64,000 nt of DNA from Ophthalmolycus amberensis (taxonomy: Eukaryota > Chordata > Actinopteri > Perciformes > Zoarcidae), in the NCBI GenBank assembly GCA_024529925.1, contig JAFEUB010000909.1:1271501-1335500 (forward strand), read 5' to 3'. Every line of letters begins with the position of its first letter. The stretch's first letter is position 1. Under the pieces are notes generated by a model. The model was not told the origin of the DNA. It ran no database searches and saw only the letters and a list, made by a program, of their open reading frames with translations. The position numbers were made by a program, and so were the translations under genes. Positions 24,101 through 34,230 of the stretch are shown here, piece by piece.

Positions 24101-24993
24101 CTAAATAATGCAGCCGTGAAAGTCAAGTCCTATCCTATCCTAATGCCAAGATTAAAACACAAATAGCTTGAGTCAGCTGGCTCAAACCAGATCAAACATG
24201 CTTGGTTTGGTTTCACTCTGAGAAATGTACTTACAGAGATATGTGCAGCAGGTATGAAGGAAAGGTGCAGTTTTATAAAAGGGGAAGAGGAACCTCTACC
24301 CTTCCCTTTATCTTCCTAGTTTTTTAAAGGTGTGATGTATTCTAGCTTTGTGTACAGCTGGTTCAAAACAGTCTACAACTGGCCACAGGCGTAAAAAGTG
24401 TAACTTTAAGTGTAACTCTCAACCCAATGACATTTTTCATAACTGCGACACTAAATATCTGTTGCAGTAGCTTTTCTTGCAATGTCAATATCACATTTTC
24501 GTGCAATGTAACTTGCATTTTTAGATGCAGTAATGTCAATATCACATTTCAACTCCAATTGGAATCAGTTAAACAAATATTTACAATGAGTTAAAAGCAC
24601 AAATGCACAATCTATTCAATCAACAAACTAAATTAGATTTGACTGCAGAAGACGTTTCTTTTTCCTGTAAGCATGAGCACATTTCTCTATACTACATTTA
24701 CCTGTTTTTCCTGTCCGAGGCCCTGAACCAGCACGCATCACTTCCGCGTAAACACAGAGCCCTGTAGTGTCGCCACTCAGCCTGCTGGTGGCGCTAAAGC
24801 GCACCGCTGTGTTTCTCCCTCCGCAGAAGAAGAGCAGGTTTGGTTCGCGCCGTTTGCACATAAGCAGGAACAGGACTTAAACCAAAACCTCCAACCTGTC
24901 GTCTTAGCTTTGTCACAGCGGATTGTGTCGTGAGCTCAAAGAAGAGACCGGTTAAATAGATTTGTTTTGTGTTTTAATTGGTGTGCAGACACA
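21111..24993. other. tcf7l1-tgoln2 intergenic region
   Basis: No gene recognised. Segments at about 21590-21960 and 22190-22460 are complex and regulatory-looking. The rest is AT-rich. The last 250 nt before the tgoln2 start are CpG-richer and probably hold its promoter and 5' UTR; no TATA box is evident. Confidence 0.6.
24740..24993 (+). promoter_or_regulatory. tgoln2: Probable tgoln2 promoter / 5' UTR
   Basis: Locally CpG-richer DNA immediately upstream of the tgoln2 start codon, within an otherwise AT-rich region. The transcription start and any 5' UTR intron cannot be placed from sequence alone. Confidence 0.4.
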
Positions 24994-25048
24994 ATGAAGA
25001 CGGCTTTCTTGGCGTTCGCCATATTGTTGTGTTTCTGCTTGGTCATAG
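24994..25048 (+). CDS. tgoln2: tgoln2 exon 1: signal peptide
   Basis: 18 codons plus one base, donor gtgagt. It encodes the start methionine and a hydrophobic signal peptide; the likely cleavage is after the glycine formed at the junction, before APAETPQ. Confidence 0.9.
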
Positions 25049-27666
25049 GTGAGTGGAGTTTTTTGTCATTTTGCTATTTATGTCATCCTGAGACTATTCA
25101 GCGACGTGTCAGAGGAATGTTTGCCTCGCATATAATCCCGATTAAATCAGACGACTAAGGTAGTTGTTGCTGTATAACAACGTGTCACTTGATTTAACGT
25201 AGATAATTTGAGCTAATCGCAGGGCTTTGTCTTATCTTCAGTGTTGGCTTTACTTAAAATAACATCAGTGCATTTTACATTGTAGTAGTTCAATAAATAA
25301 ACATACATTCAAAGGAACATGTCACTGCTGTTTAAACCGTGACGAAAGTAGGATTTACTTTCGTGTATTTTGTGTATTGTTTTATTTTAGTTTCTGTCAC
25401 CAAACTATTTACGAAAAATCAAATACCACGTTACACGAAAAACACGTTCTGGCTTTTGTGTAAACGTCATATCCCTAAAGTGTCACGCCCTCATCCCACA
25501 CACACCTACCTGTTTATGTAACCTCTTCCAGGTCACCTTTAAGTGCAGTGCACACAACAGACTGTAGCAGCTTAATTACACACATATACAGAAGTACTTT
25601 TATCATGAAATTCTACTTCTATGTTTGTGACAATTTGAGTGCACAATGTTTAGATAGGAATATATATGACCCCCTGTAGAACACCTCTGTACAAGACGTG
25701 GTCGCTACATTAGCTAATAGTGCAGGAACCACCTTAGTTGTTATTGTCCTTTCACCAACACATGTTCAAATATTGAATAAAAAAGACCAAGTGACATGCA
25801 GAAGACCCGGGGGCCGCTATAGAAGCACAAGTCCATTTACCATTTGGTAAAAACTCTATTTTTATTTAATTTTCTTCTTACTTACAGGGGCTCCAGCAGA
25901 AACCCCTCAGGGGCAGAAAAGCAAAACAGATCAGTCAGCTAGCACTGACGATTCACCAGCAGCATCCACTGCAGGTGCTGCAGACAACGCAGCAAAGACC
26001 GTAAAAGCAGAAGAACCTAATCTAAATTCTGCAGGAAAGCCAAGTAATACAGTATCGGGTAAGACCAAACCAAACAAACAGGAGACGACAAACCATAAGC
26101 AAACACTCGCAGGTGTGGATGCAAACGGTAACAAAGGGCCAGATGTGACGAATGAAGGGCAGCAAAATCCAACTGACAAGGAGAAAAACAATGAGCCTGC
26201 AAGCAAACTGACTCCTCCAGCTGAGAATGTATCAACACCTGCAGAGTCGGGAAGGAAGGAGCCAGAGGCAGAGGGCGCCAAGAAAGGTGAGCCAGAAGGA
26301 GACAAAGGCAAGAAAGACAAAATACCTTTAGAGGACAGCACCGAGGAAAAACCAGAAGTAGAGGACAGCGGTGAGAAAAAACAAGGAGAGGACAGCGCTG
26401 AGAAAAAACCAGAAGGAGAGGACAGCGCTGAGAAAAAACCAGAAGGAGAGGACATCGCTGAGAAAAAACCAGAAGGAGAGGACAACGCTGAGAAAAAACC
26501 AGAAGGAGAGGACAACGCTGAGAAAAAACCAGAAGGAGAGGACAACGCTGAGAAAAAACCAGAAGGAGAGGACAACGCTGAGAAAAAACCAGAAGGAGAG
26601 GACAACGCTGAGAAAAAACCAGAAGGAGAGGACAACGCTGAGAAAAAACCAGGAGAGGACAACGCTGAGAAAAAACCAGGAGAGGACAACGCTGAGAAAA
26701 AACCAGAAGGAGAGGACAACGCTGAGAAAAAACCAGAAGGAGAGGACAACGCTGAGAAAAAACCAGAAGGAGAGGACAATGCTGAGGAAAAACCAGAAGG
26801 AGAGGACAACGCTGAGAAAAAACCAGAAGGAGAGGACAACGCTGAGAAAAAACAAGAAGGAGAGGACAACGCTGAGAAAAAACAAGGAGAGGACGTCAAG
26901 GACGGCAAAAATAGAGAAACTTCAAATAAAAGTCCGTATGACCCAAATGAGGAAGAAGAAAGCAGCCATTTCTTCGCCTACCTTGTCACTTCCGCTGTGC
27001 TGGTAGCAGTGCTTTACATCACTTACCACAACAAGCGCAAGGTAAATGGCTTCACATGTCATGTGCGTGTCAACCGTTTTGGTCTGTGCGTCCTTGTTGG
27101 AAAAAATGAAGACGAGCAAGTAATTGCTGCGCTATAGCTGTTGAAGACAATTTAACTGATTGTAAATCTTTGCTGGTGTAGTTAACACAACATTTGGATC
27201 GGACTAACAGTGCAGAAATACGTCATGCACTGAAGATTATGATATTATTTGGTACATTTTGTCAGCTTCTGAGTTGCATATTTATTATTGGGCCCAAACA
27301 AGCACATGGCAACTGTGAGAAACAATCCGAAAGGAATAGTGTGACATTTTAGGAAAGTGCAGATTTATTTTGTTACCGAGAGAGATTAATCCTCTCTGCA
27401 ATGTCTCTCATTAAATCATATCCATATTTGTTTTGTAGACCAGTCCTCGTACAATATCCTTTTCTCTTTTCCCAGATAATTGCCTTTTTTTTGGAGGGAA
27501 AGAAGTCCAGATCCACACGTCGCCCTAAATCCACAGAATACCAGAAGCTGGAACAGCATGTAAGTTATTGATGTAAAGAAATACACCCCCCCCCCCTTTG
27601 GAATCATAATACAGTAACATTAAATATTTTGAGCTTTGAAATATCTCTATTTTCTTTCAGATGTAA
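24994..27666 (+). CDS. tgoln2: Trans-Golgi network integral membrane protein 2 (TGN38/46-like)
   Basis: Type I membrane protein cycling between trans-Golgi network, plasma membrane and endosomes. Exons 24994-25048, 25888-27041, 27476-27559 and 27661-27666 join in frame to 432 codons plus splice-consistent phases, ending ATG TAA. The start has A at -3 and gives a signal peptide (MKTAFLAFAILLCFCLVIG). The lumenal part is polar and built of about 19 copies of a 10-residue repeat (EDNAEKKPEG). One helix follows (FFAYLVTSAVLVAVLYI), then the tail with RRPKSTEYQKLEQHM. Mammalian TGN38/46 has the same layout and the tail motif RRPKASDYQRL, whose YxxL-type signal drives retrieval to the TGN; YQKL here matches it. 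Adjacency to TCF7L1 as in human supports orthology. Repeat sequence itself is lineage-specific, so orthology rests on architecture, tail and synteny. Confidence 0.92.
25049..25887 (+). other. tgoln2 intron 1
   Basis: 839-nt intron. Near its 3' end (about 25815-25850) is a fragment resembling the end of a teleost interspersed repeat whose larger copy lies at about 55290-55545. No further gene content seen. Confidence 0.85.
25888..27041 (+). CDS. tgoln2: tgoln2 exon 2: lumenal repeats and membrane helix
   Basis: Large 1154-nt exon, acceptor cttacag and donor gtaaat. It encodes the Ser/Thr/Lys/Glu-rich lumenal region, the minisatellite repeats and the membrane helix (about 26970-27021), ending YHNKRK. 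Confidence 0.92.
26331..26893 (+). repeat. 30-bp coding minisatellite in tgoln2
   Basis: About 19 tandem units of 30 nt encoding EDNAEKKPEG, with a few 27-nt units lacking one Glu codon (26632-26690 and near both ends), so the frame is kept. Central units are almost identical; the outer ones diverge (S, I, Q, V variants), typical of recent turnover at the centre. Each unit has a run of six A. Confidence 0.97.
27322..27395 (+). mobile_element. Degraded fragment of teleost interspersed repeat (intron 3' part)
   Basis: Positions 27338-27390 align by eye with the start of the repeat at 42806 (tgacatttt-ggaaa, then accgagagagatt against ctaagagttagat). It lies in the intron between tgoln2 exons 2 and 3. 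Confidence 0.45.
27476..27559 (+). CDS. tgoln2: tgoln2 exon 3: cytoplasmic tail with YQKL signal
   Basis: 28 codons between acceptor cttttcccag and donor gtaagt: IIAFFLEGKKSRSTRRPKST then EYQKLEQH. YQKL fits the YxxL-type trans-Golgi retrieval signal of TGN38/46. If exon 2 is instead read through its donor, the frame stays open to a stop at 27135-27137, giving a tail without this signal. Confidence 0.9.
27661..27666 (+). CDS. tgoln2: tgoln2 last coding exon: final Met and stop
   Basis: After acceptor tttctttcag the frame reads ATG TAA, adding one residue and the stop. The exon then continues as 3' UTR. Confidence 0.75.
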   Translation: M

Positions 27667-29640
27667 TCTCCAGTCATCCTCTTGAAGCTGAACGAGTGAA
27701 GCAGCTGAACACACTGGGGTTGTGTGAGAAGAGAGTGAATGGATACCGGCGTTACATATATTCCTCGTCTACTCTGCATTGATTTCACCCTTTTGTGTTA
27801 AATGGACATTCTTCTATTTTATACCTTTTAGATGCTTATCGTACGACTATGCAGATGACACTGTTGCCTTATTGAGGAAATGCAGTGAAGGTAAAATAAG
27901 CATGCTGTTTTTTGCACTTGTGTTGTTATTCCACTTGTAAGGCAATCTTGTAATTTGACCTGACTAAGGTCTGGACTCAGGATATTTAAGTAGCAGATGA
28001 AAATGATAGCTGTTTGGATTCCAGAACACTAGTGATTGCACTGTCCACTAAATAAGCCATCTGATTCTGTGTAAAATACTGTGTACACTTTGTTTGAGGT
28101 CGTTTTTAAATGTCTATTTGATGAATTGTATCCGAAATTTAGATGTACTGAAGTATCACAATGGGATTTGTGCTCGTGCTGATGTGGTATTGGCCAGATG
28201 AATGTAGTGACTTGTATTTTCCAAATGAGATGCTAGCACAGTGCTCACCCACTTTTAATTGCCTAAAGGCTGAGACGTAAACGTATGAAATATGTGCTTA
28301 AAGAAACTGTTTTAGGAAATGCGCTGATTGTCTTTCTTGCTGAAAATGAGATGAGAAGATCAATACCACTCAAATATATCCGGTAAATATAACATTAAAG
28401 GTTCAATGTAAGGGAGTCAGAGCATTAACATATGAGCTAACTACAATTTCGTTCATGTCAGCAGACCCAACTGGTTAGCTCACGACCGCTGCTCTGCACT
28501 GCCCTCTTCAGGCCGATGCAGCTAATAATGCCGTTCAGATGTTATTAGTGTCTTTGCTGCGGAAGCATAGGACCCTCAGTTGTCATGCTGACAGCCGTTG
28601 AGCAATAGAAATGCTCCCAATCTCGTATTTAGCACTTTAAGGCTACAGCCAGCTGCCGGTAAGAGTAGCCCAGCATAAGGACTGGAAATGGGGGAAAAGC
28701 CTCTTAAAGTTCACTCATTAAAACTCATTTAACTCTTTGGAAGAAAGGAAATTAGTATATTTCCCAAAATGTTAAGATACAACTGACTGATGTATCTAAC
28801 TAATTAACTGCTAATTAACTGCTGGCGTGGTGTTGGTTTCATGTGCAAAGGCCTCTTAAGTTATCCAAATGTTATACGAGGTGTGACTGGCATTAAAATG
28901 TTTATCTAAACTGCCCGTCTGGTTACTGTATGGCTGCCCACCTCCTCCGTGGCTTCTAATTTTGGATAAATGTCTCTTACTTGGTCCACTTGTTGCTTTG
29001 CATCTAAACTCAAGTCTGAAATGTTGTTAACCTAAAACCGGTTCTGTAAGAGCTAGTTGGCCAAGAGCTGCATTGCTCAGCAGGTTTGGCGGGAGTTACT
29101 GGTTGACCACTAATGCATTAGATTGAATATTTTTAGATGTGTGTTTGTGTTCAGCGTTGACAGACTTGTGCCAAATTGTGAGTTTTACTGGGATTCAATG
29201 TCTGATTCTTGTTTTGTGCCCGTTTCCTAAATTAACATTCTATCAATTCACATTTGTAATTCACAATTCACAATAACAGCCCTTTCTGTTAAAAGGAAAA
29301 TAAATGTATCCCAACTGTTTCTTGTAAGAATTAAAGCTCATATTATTTCCCAAAATATATTTTATTGTTAAATCTGCAAAGAAAACACCACATCTGTTAA
29401 TTCATTTGCTCTTTTTATGAGTGAAATAAGCACCACAATTAGCTAGAAAGCATCATTCTCTCATACAGTCTGGCAGTTAGCATGAAATTAGCATGTTTTC
29501 AAGGTGTTTAATGAATATATAGCTAAATAACTAAGTATGTATTTAAATTAGTTAGGAATAGCTGTCCATAAAACAACCTGCTGTCCTCAAGACTTTCATT
29601 GTACACGTGTCTGAGTATTGATTCTAAAATAAAGCTTTTT
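27667..29640 (+). other. tgoln2: Probable tgoln2 3' UTR
   Basis: Roughly 2 kb without coding content after the stop, with AATAAA hexamers at 29300-29305 and 29628-29633. It contains an interspersed repeat copy interrupted by another insertion (about 28310-28700). The true transcript end is not known. Confidence 0.4.
28310..28700 (+). mobile_element. Interspersed repeat copy split by an inserted element
   Basis: The left part (28313-28388: tttcttgctgaaaatgagat, gagaagatcaatacc) matches the repeat at 42800-42865. The right part (28640-28695: ggctacagccagc, agcataaggactggaaa) is the continuation expected for this family. About 250 nt between them (28389-28638) are foreign and flanked by TTAA on both sides. 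Confidence 0.55.
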
Positions 29641-29924
29641 GTACTTTAAATGAGTTGGATTGCTTTACAGCCTTCACTGCCATTGCTGCTTTAGTGATCC
29701 AGGGCCTTGCAAAGTATCATCAGAAAAACTATTAATAGTGAAAGCACTTGTGCAGAAAAATGACAACCATGGTTGATCATTAAATATGGAATTAATATAT
29801 ATTATAGGAGATACTACAATAGGTTATATCGATGCAACAACTCCGAAGGATCCTTTTAATGTTGTAGATGGTCACGGTGGAGCTAGTTTACCTACTTTAG
29901 ATACAGTTGAGTAGTTTAGTCCAG

Positions 29925-30140
29925 TGGGTCCTAACCAAGGGGTCAGGACCACTCGAAAGATGATTAATGAGGTAAAGAAAACAACACATTTTTTGAACTT
30001 CTCTGGGCTTTTAGTGAAGTATTGGATAGCTTCACCTCTCTGACAACACCTGATAAATCTAGTGTGAATTACTCTTTGCTACAACTGCTAACAACATACC
30101 TAAATGTGACAAGGGGCCCCCATAGCACTGCTTTTCAGTA
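29925..30140 (+). mobile_element. Fragment resembling a hAT-type non-autonomous element
   Basis: Contains phrases typical of a widespread vertebrate hAT-derived repeat: cagtgggtcctaaccaaggg, ggtcaggacc, gatgattaatgagg. Recognition is from memory of the family, without a second copy in the window to confirm it. Confidence 0.4.
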
Positions 30141-30428
30141 AGGGCCCACAAGAGCTTGGGGGATGCAGGTTTTGTATTATGTTTTTAATGTAGGCTAAAC
30201 TGGTAACTAGTTGTCGGATAAATGTATTTAAGTAAAGAGCACAATATTTCCCCTTGAAATGTAGTGGAGCCCGTAATAACTCGTCAGGGAGTACATTAAG
30301 CCTTTATGTTTGTTTAGATGCCAAAACAGCAGTTTATCACTCTACATGCGACACACAATACGGTATATTTATGATCATACATTGTTTGATTGTTAATAAA
30401 ATCCCCACTAAGCAGTGCAGTGGTTTCT

Positions 30429-30974
30429 TCACAGTGGCATCATATTTGTGGCCTCCTGTTGATAAATGTCAGGTAGCTCTCCCATGGAGGAGGAGACCAT
30501 TCGGACAGAAGTGCACCCACGAAGCTCCATCTCATAGCGGATGAGCTGTTTCCAGAAGCCGTTATTCGGCCTCACGACGGGTCGACAGGTCCTCACCCAC
30601 CTGTGGGCCTCCAGGAGAGGCACATCGCGGTGCTTCATCAGGTAGGCCATGCACAGGGAGGAGGAGCGGCTCACGCCGGCGTTGCAGTGCACCAATGTGC
30701 GGCCACCGCGCTCTGCGGTGCGCTGTATTTTATCCGCCACCTCGTCAAAATGCTCGCTGAGAGGAGACACCGGGTGGTCAGAGACCGGGATGTGGACGTA
30801 CTCCACCCCGGGGTGAAGAGGGCAGCGGCTCCTGGACTCGGTAACGTTCACGATGCAGCTTATCTTGCACTGCGTCACCTGGGAGGAATCTTTCGCCGCT
30901 TTGCCATTACTGAGGTAGAGATGGTCGGTGACTCGGCACAGGCCTGACAGACCCGCAAGACCCGACTGATGCAT
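30429..30974 (-). CDS. Atypical dual-specificity protein phosphatase (DUSP14/18/21-like), single exon
   Basis: Intronless 181-residue ORF from ATG (30974-30972) to TGA. A DSP catalytic domain covers almost the whole protein. The P-loop is HCNAGVSRS with catalytic Cys97 and Arg103, and Asp66 in VSDHP is the likely general acid. The family block AYLMKHRDVPLLEAHRWV, the RPNNGFWKQLIRYE block and the C-terminal MVSSSMGELPDIY are characteristic of the DUSP14/18/21 group, whose members are also about 190-200 aa; the tail is closest to DUSP18/21. It should hydrolyse phospho-Tyr and phospho-Ser/Thr. No MAPK-binding (CH2) domain is present. A TATA-like ttataaac lies about 45 nt upstream (31018-31026 on the opposite strand). 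The exact orthologue is unresolved, so no symbol is given. Confidence 0.93.
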   Translation of the reverse strand: MHQSGLAGLSGLCRVTDHLYLSNGKAAKDSSQVTQCKISCIVNVTESRSRCPLHPGVEYVHIPVSDHPVSPLSEHFDEVADKIQRTAERGGRTLVHCNAGVSRSSSLCMAYLMKHRDVPLLEAHRWVRTCRPVVRPNNGFWKQLIRYEMELRGCTSVRMVSSSMGELPDIYQQEATNMMPL

Positions 30975-32264
30975 ACACGACGTGAAATACCCCGCTGCTA
31001 CGTAGATGCGTAGACTGTTTATAAGATGTCGTTCCAGAGTGTTGTGAGTTCACAAAAGCCATGCACGATTGTAAGGCAACTCCAGATGGACAAATTTGTG
31101 TGAGTGCACACGCTGTCGGCCCCTGCTGGTTGGGGTTCTCACGAGGTAGATAACGCAGGTTTCTTTCAGTTTCTCACTGATTAGCATAAAACAAAGACAC
31201 ACAAAACTAAAAGATAATCGTGTTTTATAAGTGTGACTTGTTTCCCTGATAATGTTCTCTAGTTTATTCCTGTTTTTTGTTTGTTTGCCAAATGTCTGTT
31301 TGTAAAGCAATTGTGCAAATTTGATTTGAATTATAGTTGGCAAATAAACTTTGGTAATATTTATATTCAAACCATAAAATAAATAAAAAATGAAAACTAT
31401 TCATACAATAATAAGACACCGGAGCTCAGGAGTGCCCAATGGGAACAATTAGTAGGGAAGCAAATTGTACTTGCTGTAAATAATAAAACAGCATCAGTGC
31501 TTGGGAAACAAAACAAGAGGAAATTGTGCTCCTGATCCTAACAACCCATTCGATTTTAAAATGGGTCAATCCTCTGGAGGGAGCATGAATTTAATGGAAA
31601 TCAGGCCAGTACTGAAATCACAATCTTTTAAGGTATATGGTTATACATCCAAAACAAACAACCACATCCGGCAGTAACTATTTAAAGGTACTTCATGTAG
31701 AATTTTCAAAACATCTAAATATTGTGTATGTCATACATTTTAAGTAAATATTGTTGACAAATGAGACAGTGGGGAATATGAGTTGATTAAACTAGTTGAT
31801 TGGCATTAAATTAATCAGAAACTATTTCAATAATCCCTTAATCATTTAAGTCATCTTTCAAGTAAATGTGAAATGTTCTATGTGTCCAGATTCTCCAATG
31901 TTGCTTTTTGTTTTATATAATTTTATATCATTAAACATGTAGGCCTATATCTTTGGGTTTGGGATTGTTGGTTAGTCATAATAATTTAGCAACTGTAAAT
32001 TAACGATATGTACAGCCAGGAACAGTTCTGTTATTGTTTTGCATTTTGGAAGATTGATAGCTGTTCCATCTTTTAACAAGTGTTACAGCATCTGTGTTAT
32101 AATTGAATTATTCAAACAATTAAATGTTGTCATCATCAGCTCATAAATGTACAGTTGTATTGTAATGATTTACCCTGCAAAGCAAAGATATTCACACAGT
32201 CAACATGTTTTCTTTCTAAACAATATATACTAATACTATAATAATATAATATAATATTTCCCTT
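30975..32264. other. Intergenic region between DUSP and kinase fragment
   Basis: Apart from the DUSP promoter side (to about 31100), AT-rich sequence with no gene recognised. A short repeat-like start (ttaaaggtacttcatgtag, about 31682) is present. Confidence 0.6.
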
Positions 32265-32816
32265 CAGTCGGCTCTTCTTGACTTTTACAGGTGGACCTGC
32301 ATCAGGTGACCCGTCAGTGGCTGGTGTCTCCTCAGCTGGACTGGCTGCACCATGACTGACAGCTGGTTCGACTTCAGCTGAGCCAGAAGCATCTATAACT
32401 CAAGCAGCTGCTGCTCCATCGTTTGAGCGAGGCATATTTGTAATGTCGTCACAGAAGCAAGGAGCGGTTGAGCCTGTGCCATTTGTACGAGGCGTGGCTG
32501 AAGGCCATTCACTTTCATCAGCCTCATTGTCAGAAGGAAGTTCCACTTCAAAGTTTTCCGTTGGGCAGAACAGCATTTTGTCAAAGGACTCATCCACACT
32601 GGATAAAACACGACAATCAATCAATGAAACAGTCAATCAGAATGCAACTCTGTCCATTCATCCAATCATCTATTCAACTGTACTCATACGGGAAACACAG
32701 TAACTTACAAGCTGGTGTCCATTTCACACCAGATGGGTCATTGTGATGAAAGGGTGCTGGAGAGCATTCTCAGGAGTGATCCTCTTCTCAGGGTCGGTTT
32801 GGAAAAGGGATTTCAG
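32265..32816 (-). pseudogene. HIPK-like protein kinase 3' fragment (two exons, broken)
   Basis: On the - strand, 32816-32709 encodes LFQTDPEKRITPENALQHPF followed by ITMTHLV, the end of a homeodomain-interacting protein kinase (HIPK) catalytic domain, in which HPF-TMTHL is diagnostic. A donor gtaagt follows, then a 110-nt intron and an exon from 32598 encoding FVDESFDKMLFC and an acidic region. Two breaks are seen: a frame change after MTHL (the kinase frame meets TGA) and a TGA at 32402-32400 inside the second exon, after which the same frame stays open to about 32265. The rest of the kinase domain is not found on the 5' side. The kept intron argues for a DNA duplicate rather than a retrocopy. 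Teleosts carry expanded HIPK-like genes, the likely source. An assembly error or a functional short gene is less likely. Confidence 0.7.
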
Positions 32817-33829
32817 TCAGTTTTGCTTTTTGTCAGTTCAGCATTTTGACAGTTTATTGCTGCTTCACATCTGGATGGCATATAGCCTAGAGTACATGGT
32901 TCTGTATGTGTTATGTATCACAAGCTTGGGTTGACTTCACTCAGTGAGGAATCTCATTGTTTAGCCGGCCACCGTGAAATCATCTGCATTACTTTTATTT
33001 TTATTTTCAATACATGATGATGCATTATATTTTGATTTATTCTGGGATACCATACACAAGATATCCCCAATTCTCACTATAATGGTCCTTCCTCTAGCAC
33101 CACCCTCAGGCCCGAAAATGCACCGTACAAATCTCTGAATTTATTTCACCTCTCAAACAAATTAGTTATCACATGAGCAAAACAGCCACATATAATACTG
33201 TGTGATGCATCTTCAATGTTTAAAAAAAAATCTCAACAGCATAAGCGTTTCTTTTTTATTACCAGTGATAGATTCATTATCATTAGTTTATTTCACTTAT
33301 TTATACAAGACACGGTCAAAAACAACTTTAAAAAAGTCCTTCATTATAAAACAGAAACCACTATCAAACAATGATATGCTAATTAAGCGTATCATACAAT
33401 ATGAACAAGCAGGCATGACACTTTCAAAATTGATTATTTCAACCTATTAGTTACACTTTCAGATGAGCTGTTATCATTAATGCAATTTGAAATTAATCAT
33501 CAGCACAGCTGAATATGGACAGTATTATTGTGTATTTTTGTGCTAAATGTCAAAATGAGAAGCAGAAAAAAAAGAATAACTGCAGTGTGTTGCGCATGTG
33601 GAGAAATCAGTTGCTAATGATCTATTACATGTGTATAAACCCAGTGTGTGTATCTTTAAATTACATTAAGCAGAATATCATCGTGTCTTTTGGTTTGGGG
33701 TTGCTGTAGCTGGTTGTGCCTGCAGGCAGTCCTCGGTTGCCCAGGAAACACAGATGGTGGATGAAGGGCGTGCATACAAAAGACCATAAACCTGTGGCAG
33801 CAGCTGGAGACCGAGACCACTGATTAATT
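32817..33829. other. Intergenic, AT-rich
   Basis: No coding exons or recognised repeats. The missing upstream exons of the kinase fragment would be expected on the - strand here and were not seen. Confidence 0.6.
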
Positions 33830-34230
33830 CAGGTCTGTGCAGTCCCTCTTATTCAAAGACGTCTCTGTTCTCTTTAATACCTCCCATCCATTTTCTTTGT
33901 CCCGGGCTTCCGTCTCCACTTTATCCTGTTTTCCCTGGACTGGTCTCCCGTCAGTGCGCAGCTGTTGTTGGCACTCCCACATCTGCTTGTCTCGGCTCGG
34001 CAGCCATGTAGACGACGCTCAGCCGCGGCTCGTGTATAGCGCGTGGGTCCAGGGGGCGACCAGCCTTCTACTGCGGGGCTGATCACAGGACACACAAGGC
34101 ATGCATTTGCAAGTTCGGCAGCGCCTTCAGCATGAAAGAAAAAGAAGAAGATATTTTCGCGTCGCCCGATGCTGCGGGTCACGTGCACGGTGGAACCTGC
34201 AGATCACTGGTAGGAAAAAAGACCACATAG
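33830..34230 (+). promoter_or_regulatory. CpG-richer segment, possible promoter
   Basis: Locally CpG-rich DNA in an AT-rich neighbourhood, with a CACGTG E-box near 34180. Could be a promoter for a transcript on either strand. Confidence 0.3.

Noticed and set aside
25931..26908. 325-codon ORF on the - strand (FFSALSSPSG repeats)
   Set aside because: It is the antisense of the tgoln2 minisatellite. A 30-nt unit is a multiple of three, so a stop-free frame repeats without stops; no start, splice or family support.
26371..27006. 211-codon + strand ORF (RKNQKERTTL repeats)
   Set aside because: Shifted frame of the same tgoln2 exon. The true frame has the signal peptide, membrane helix and YQKL tail.
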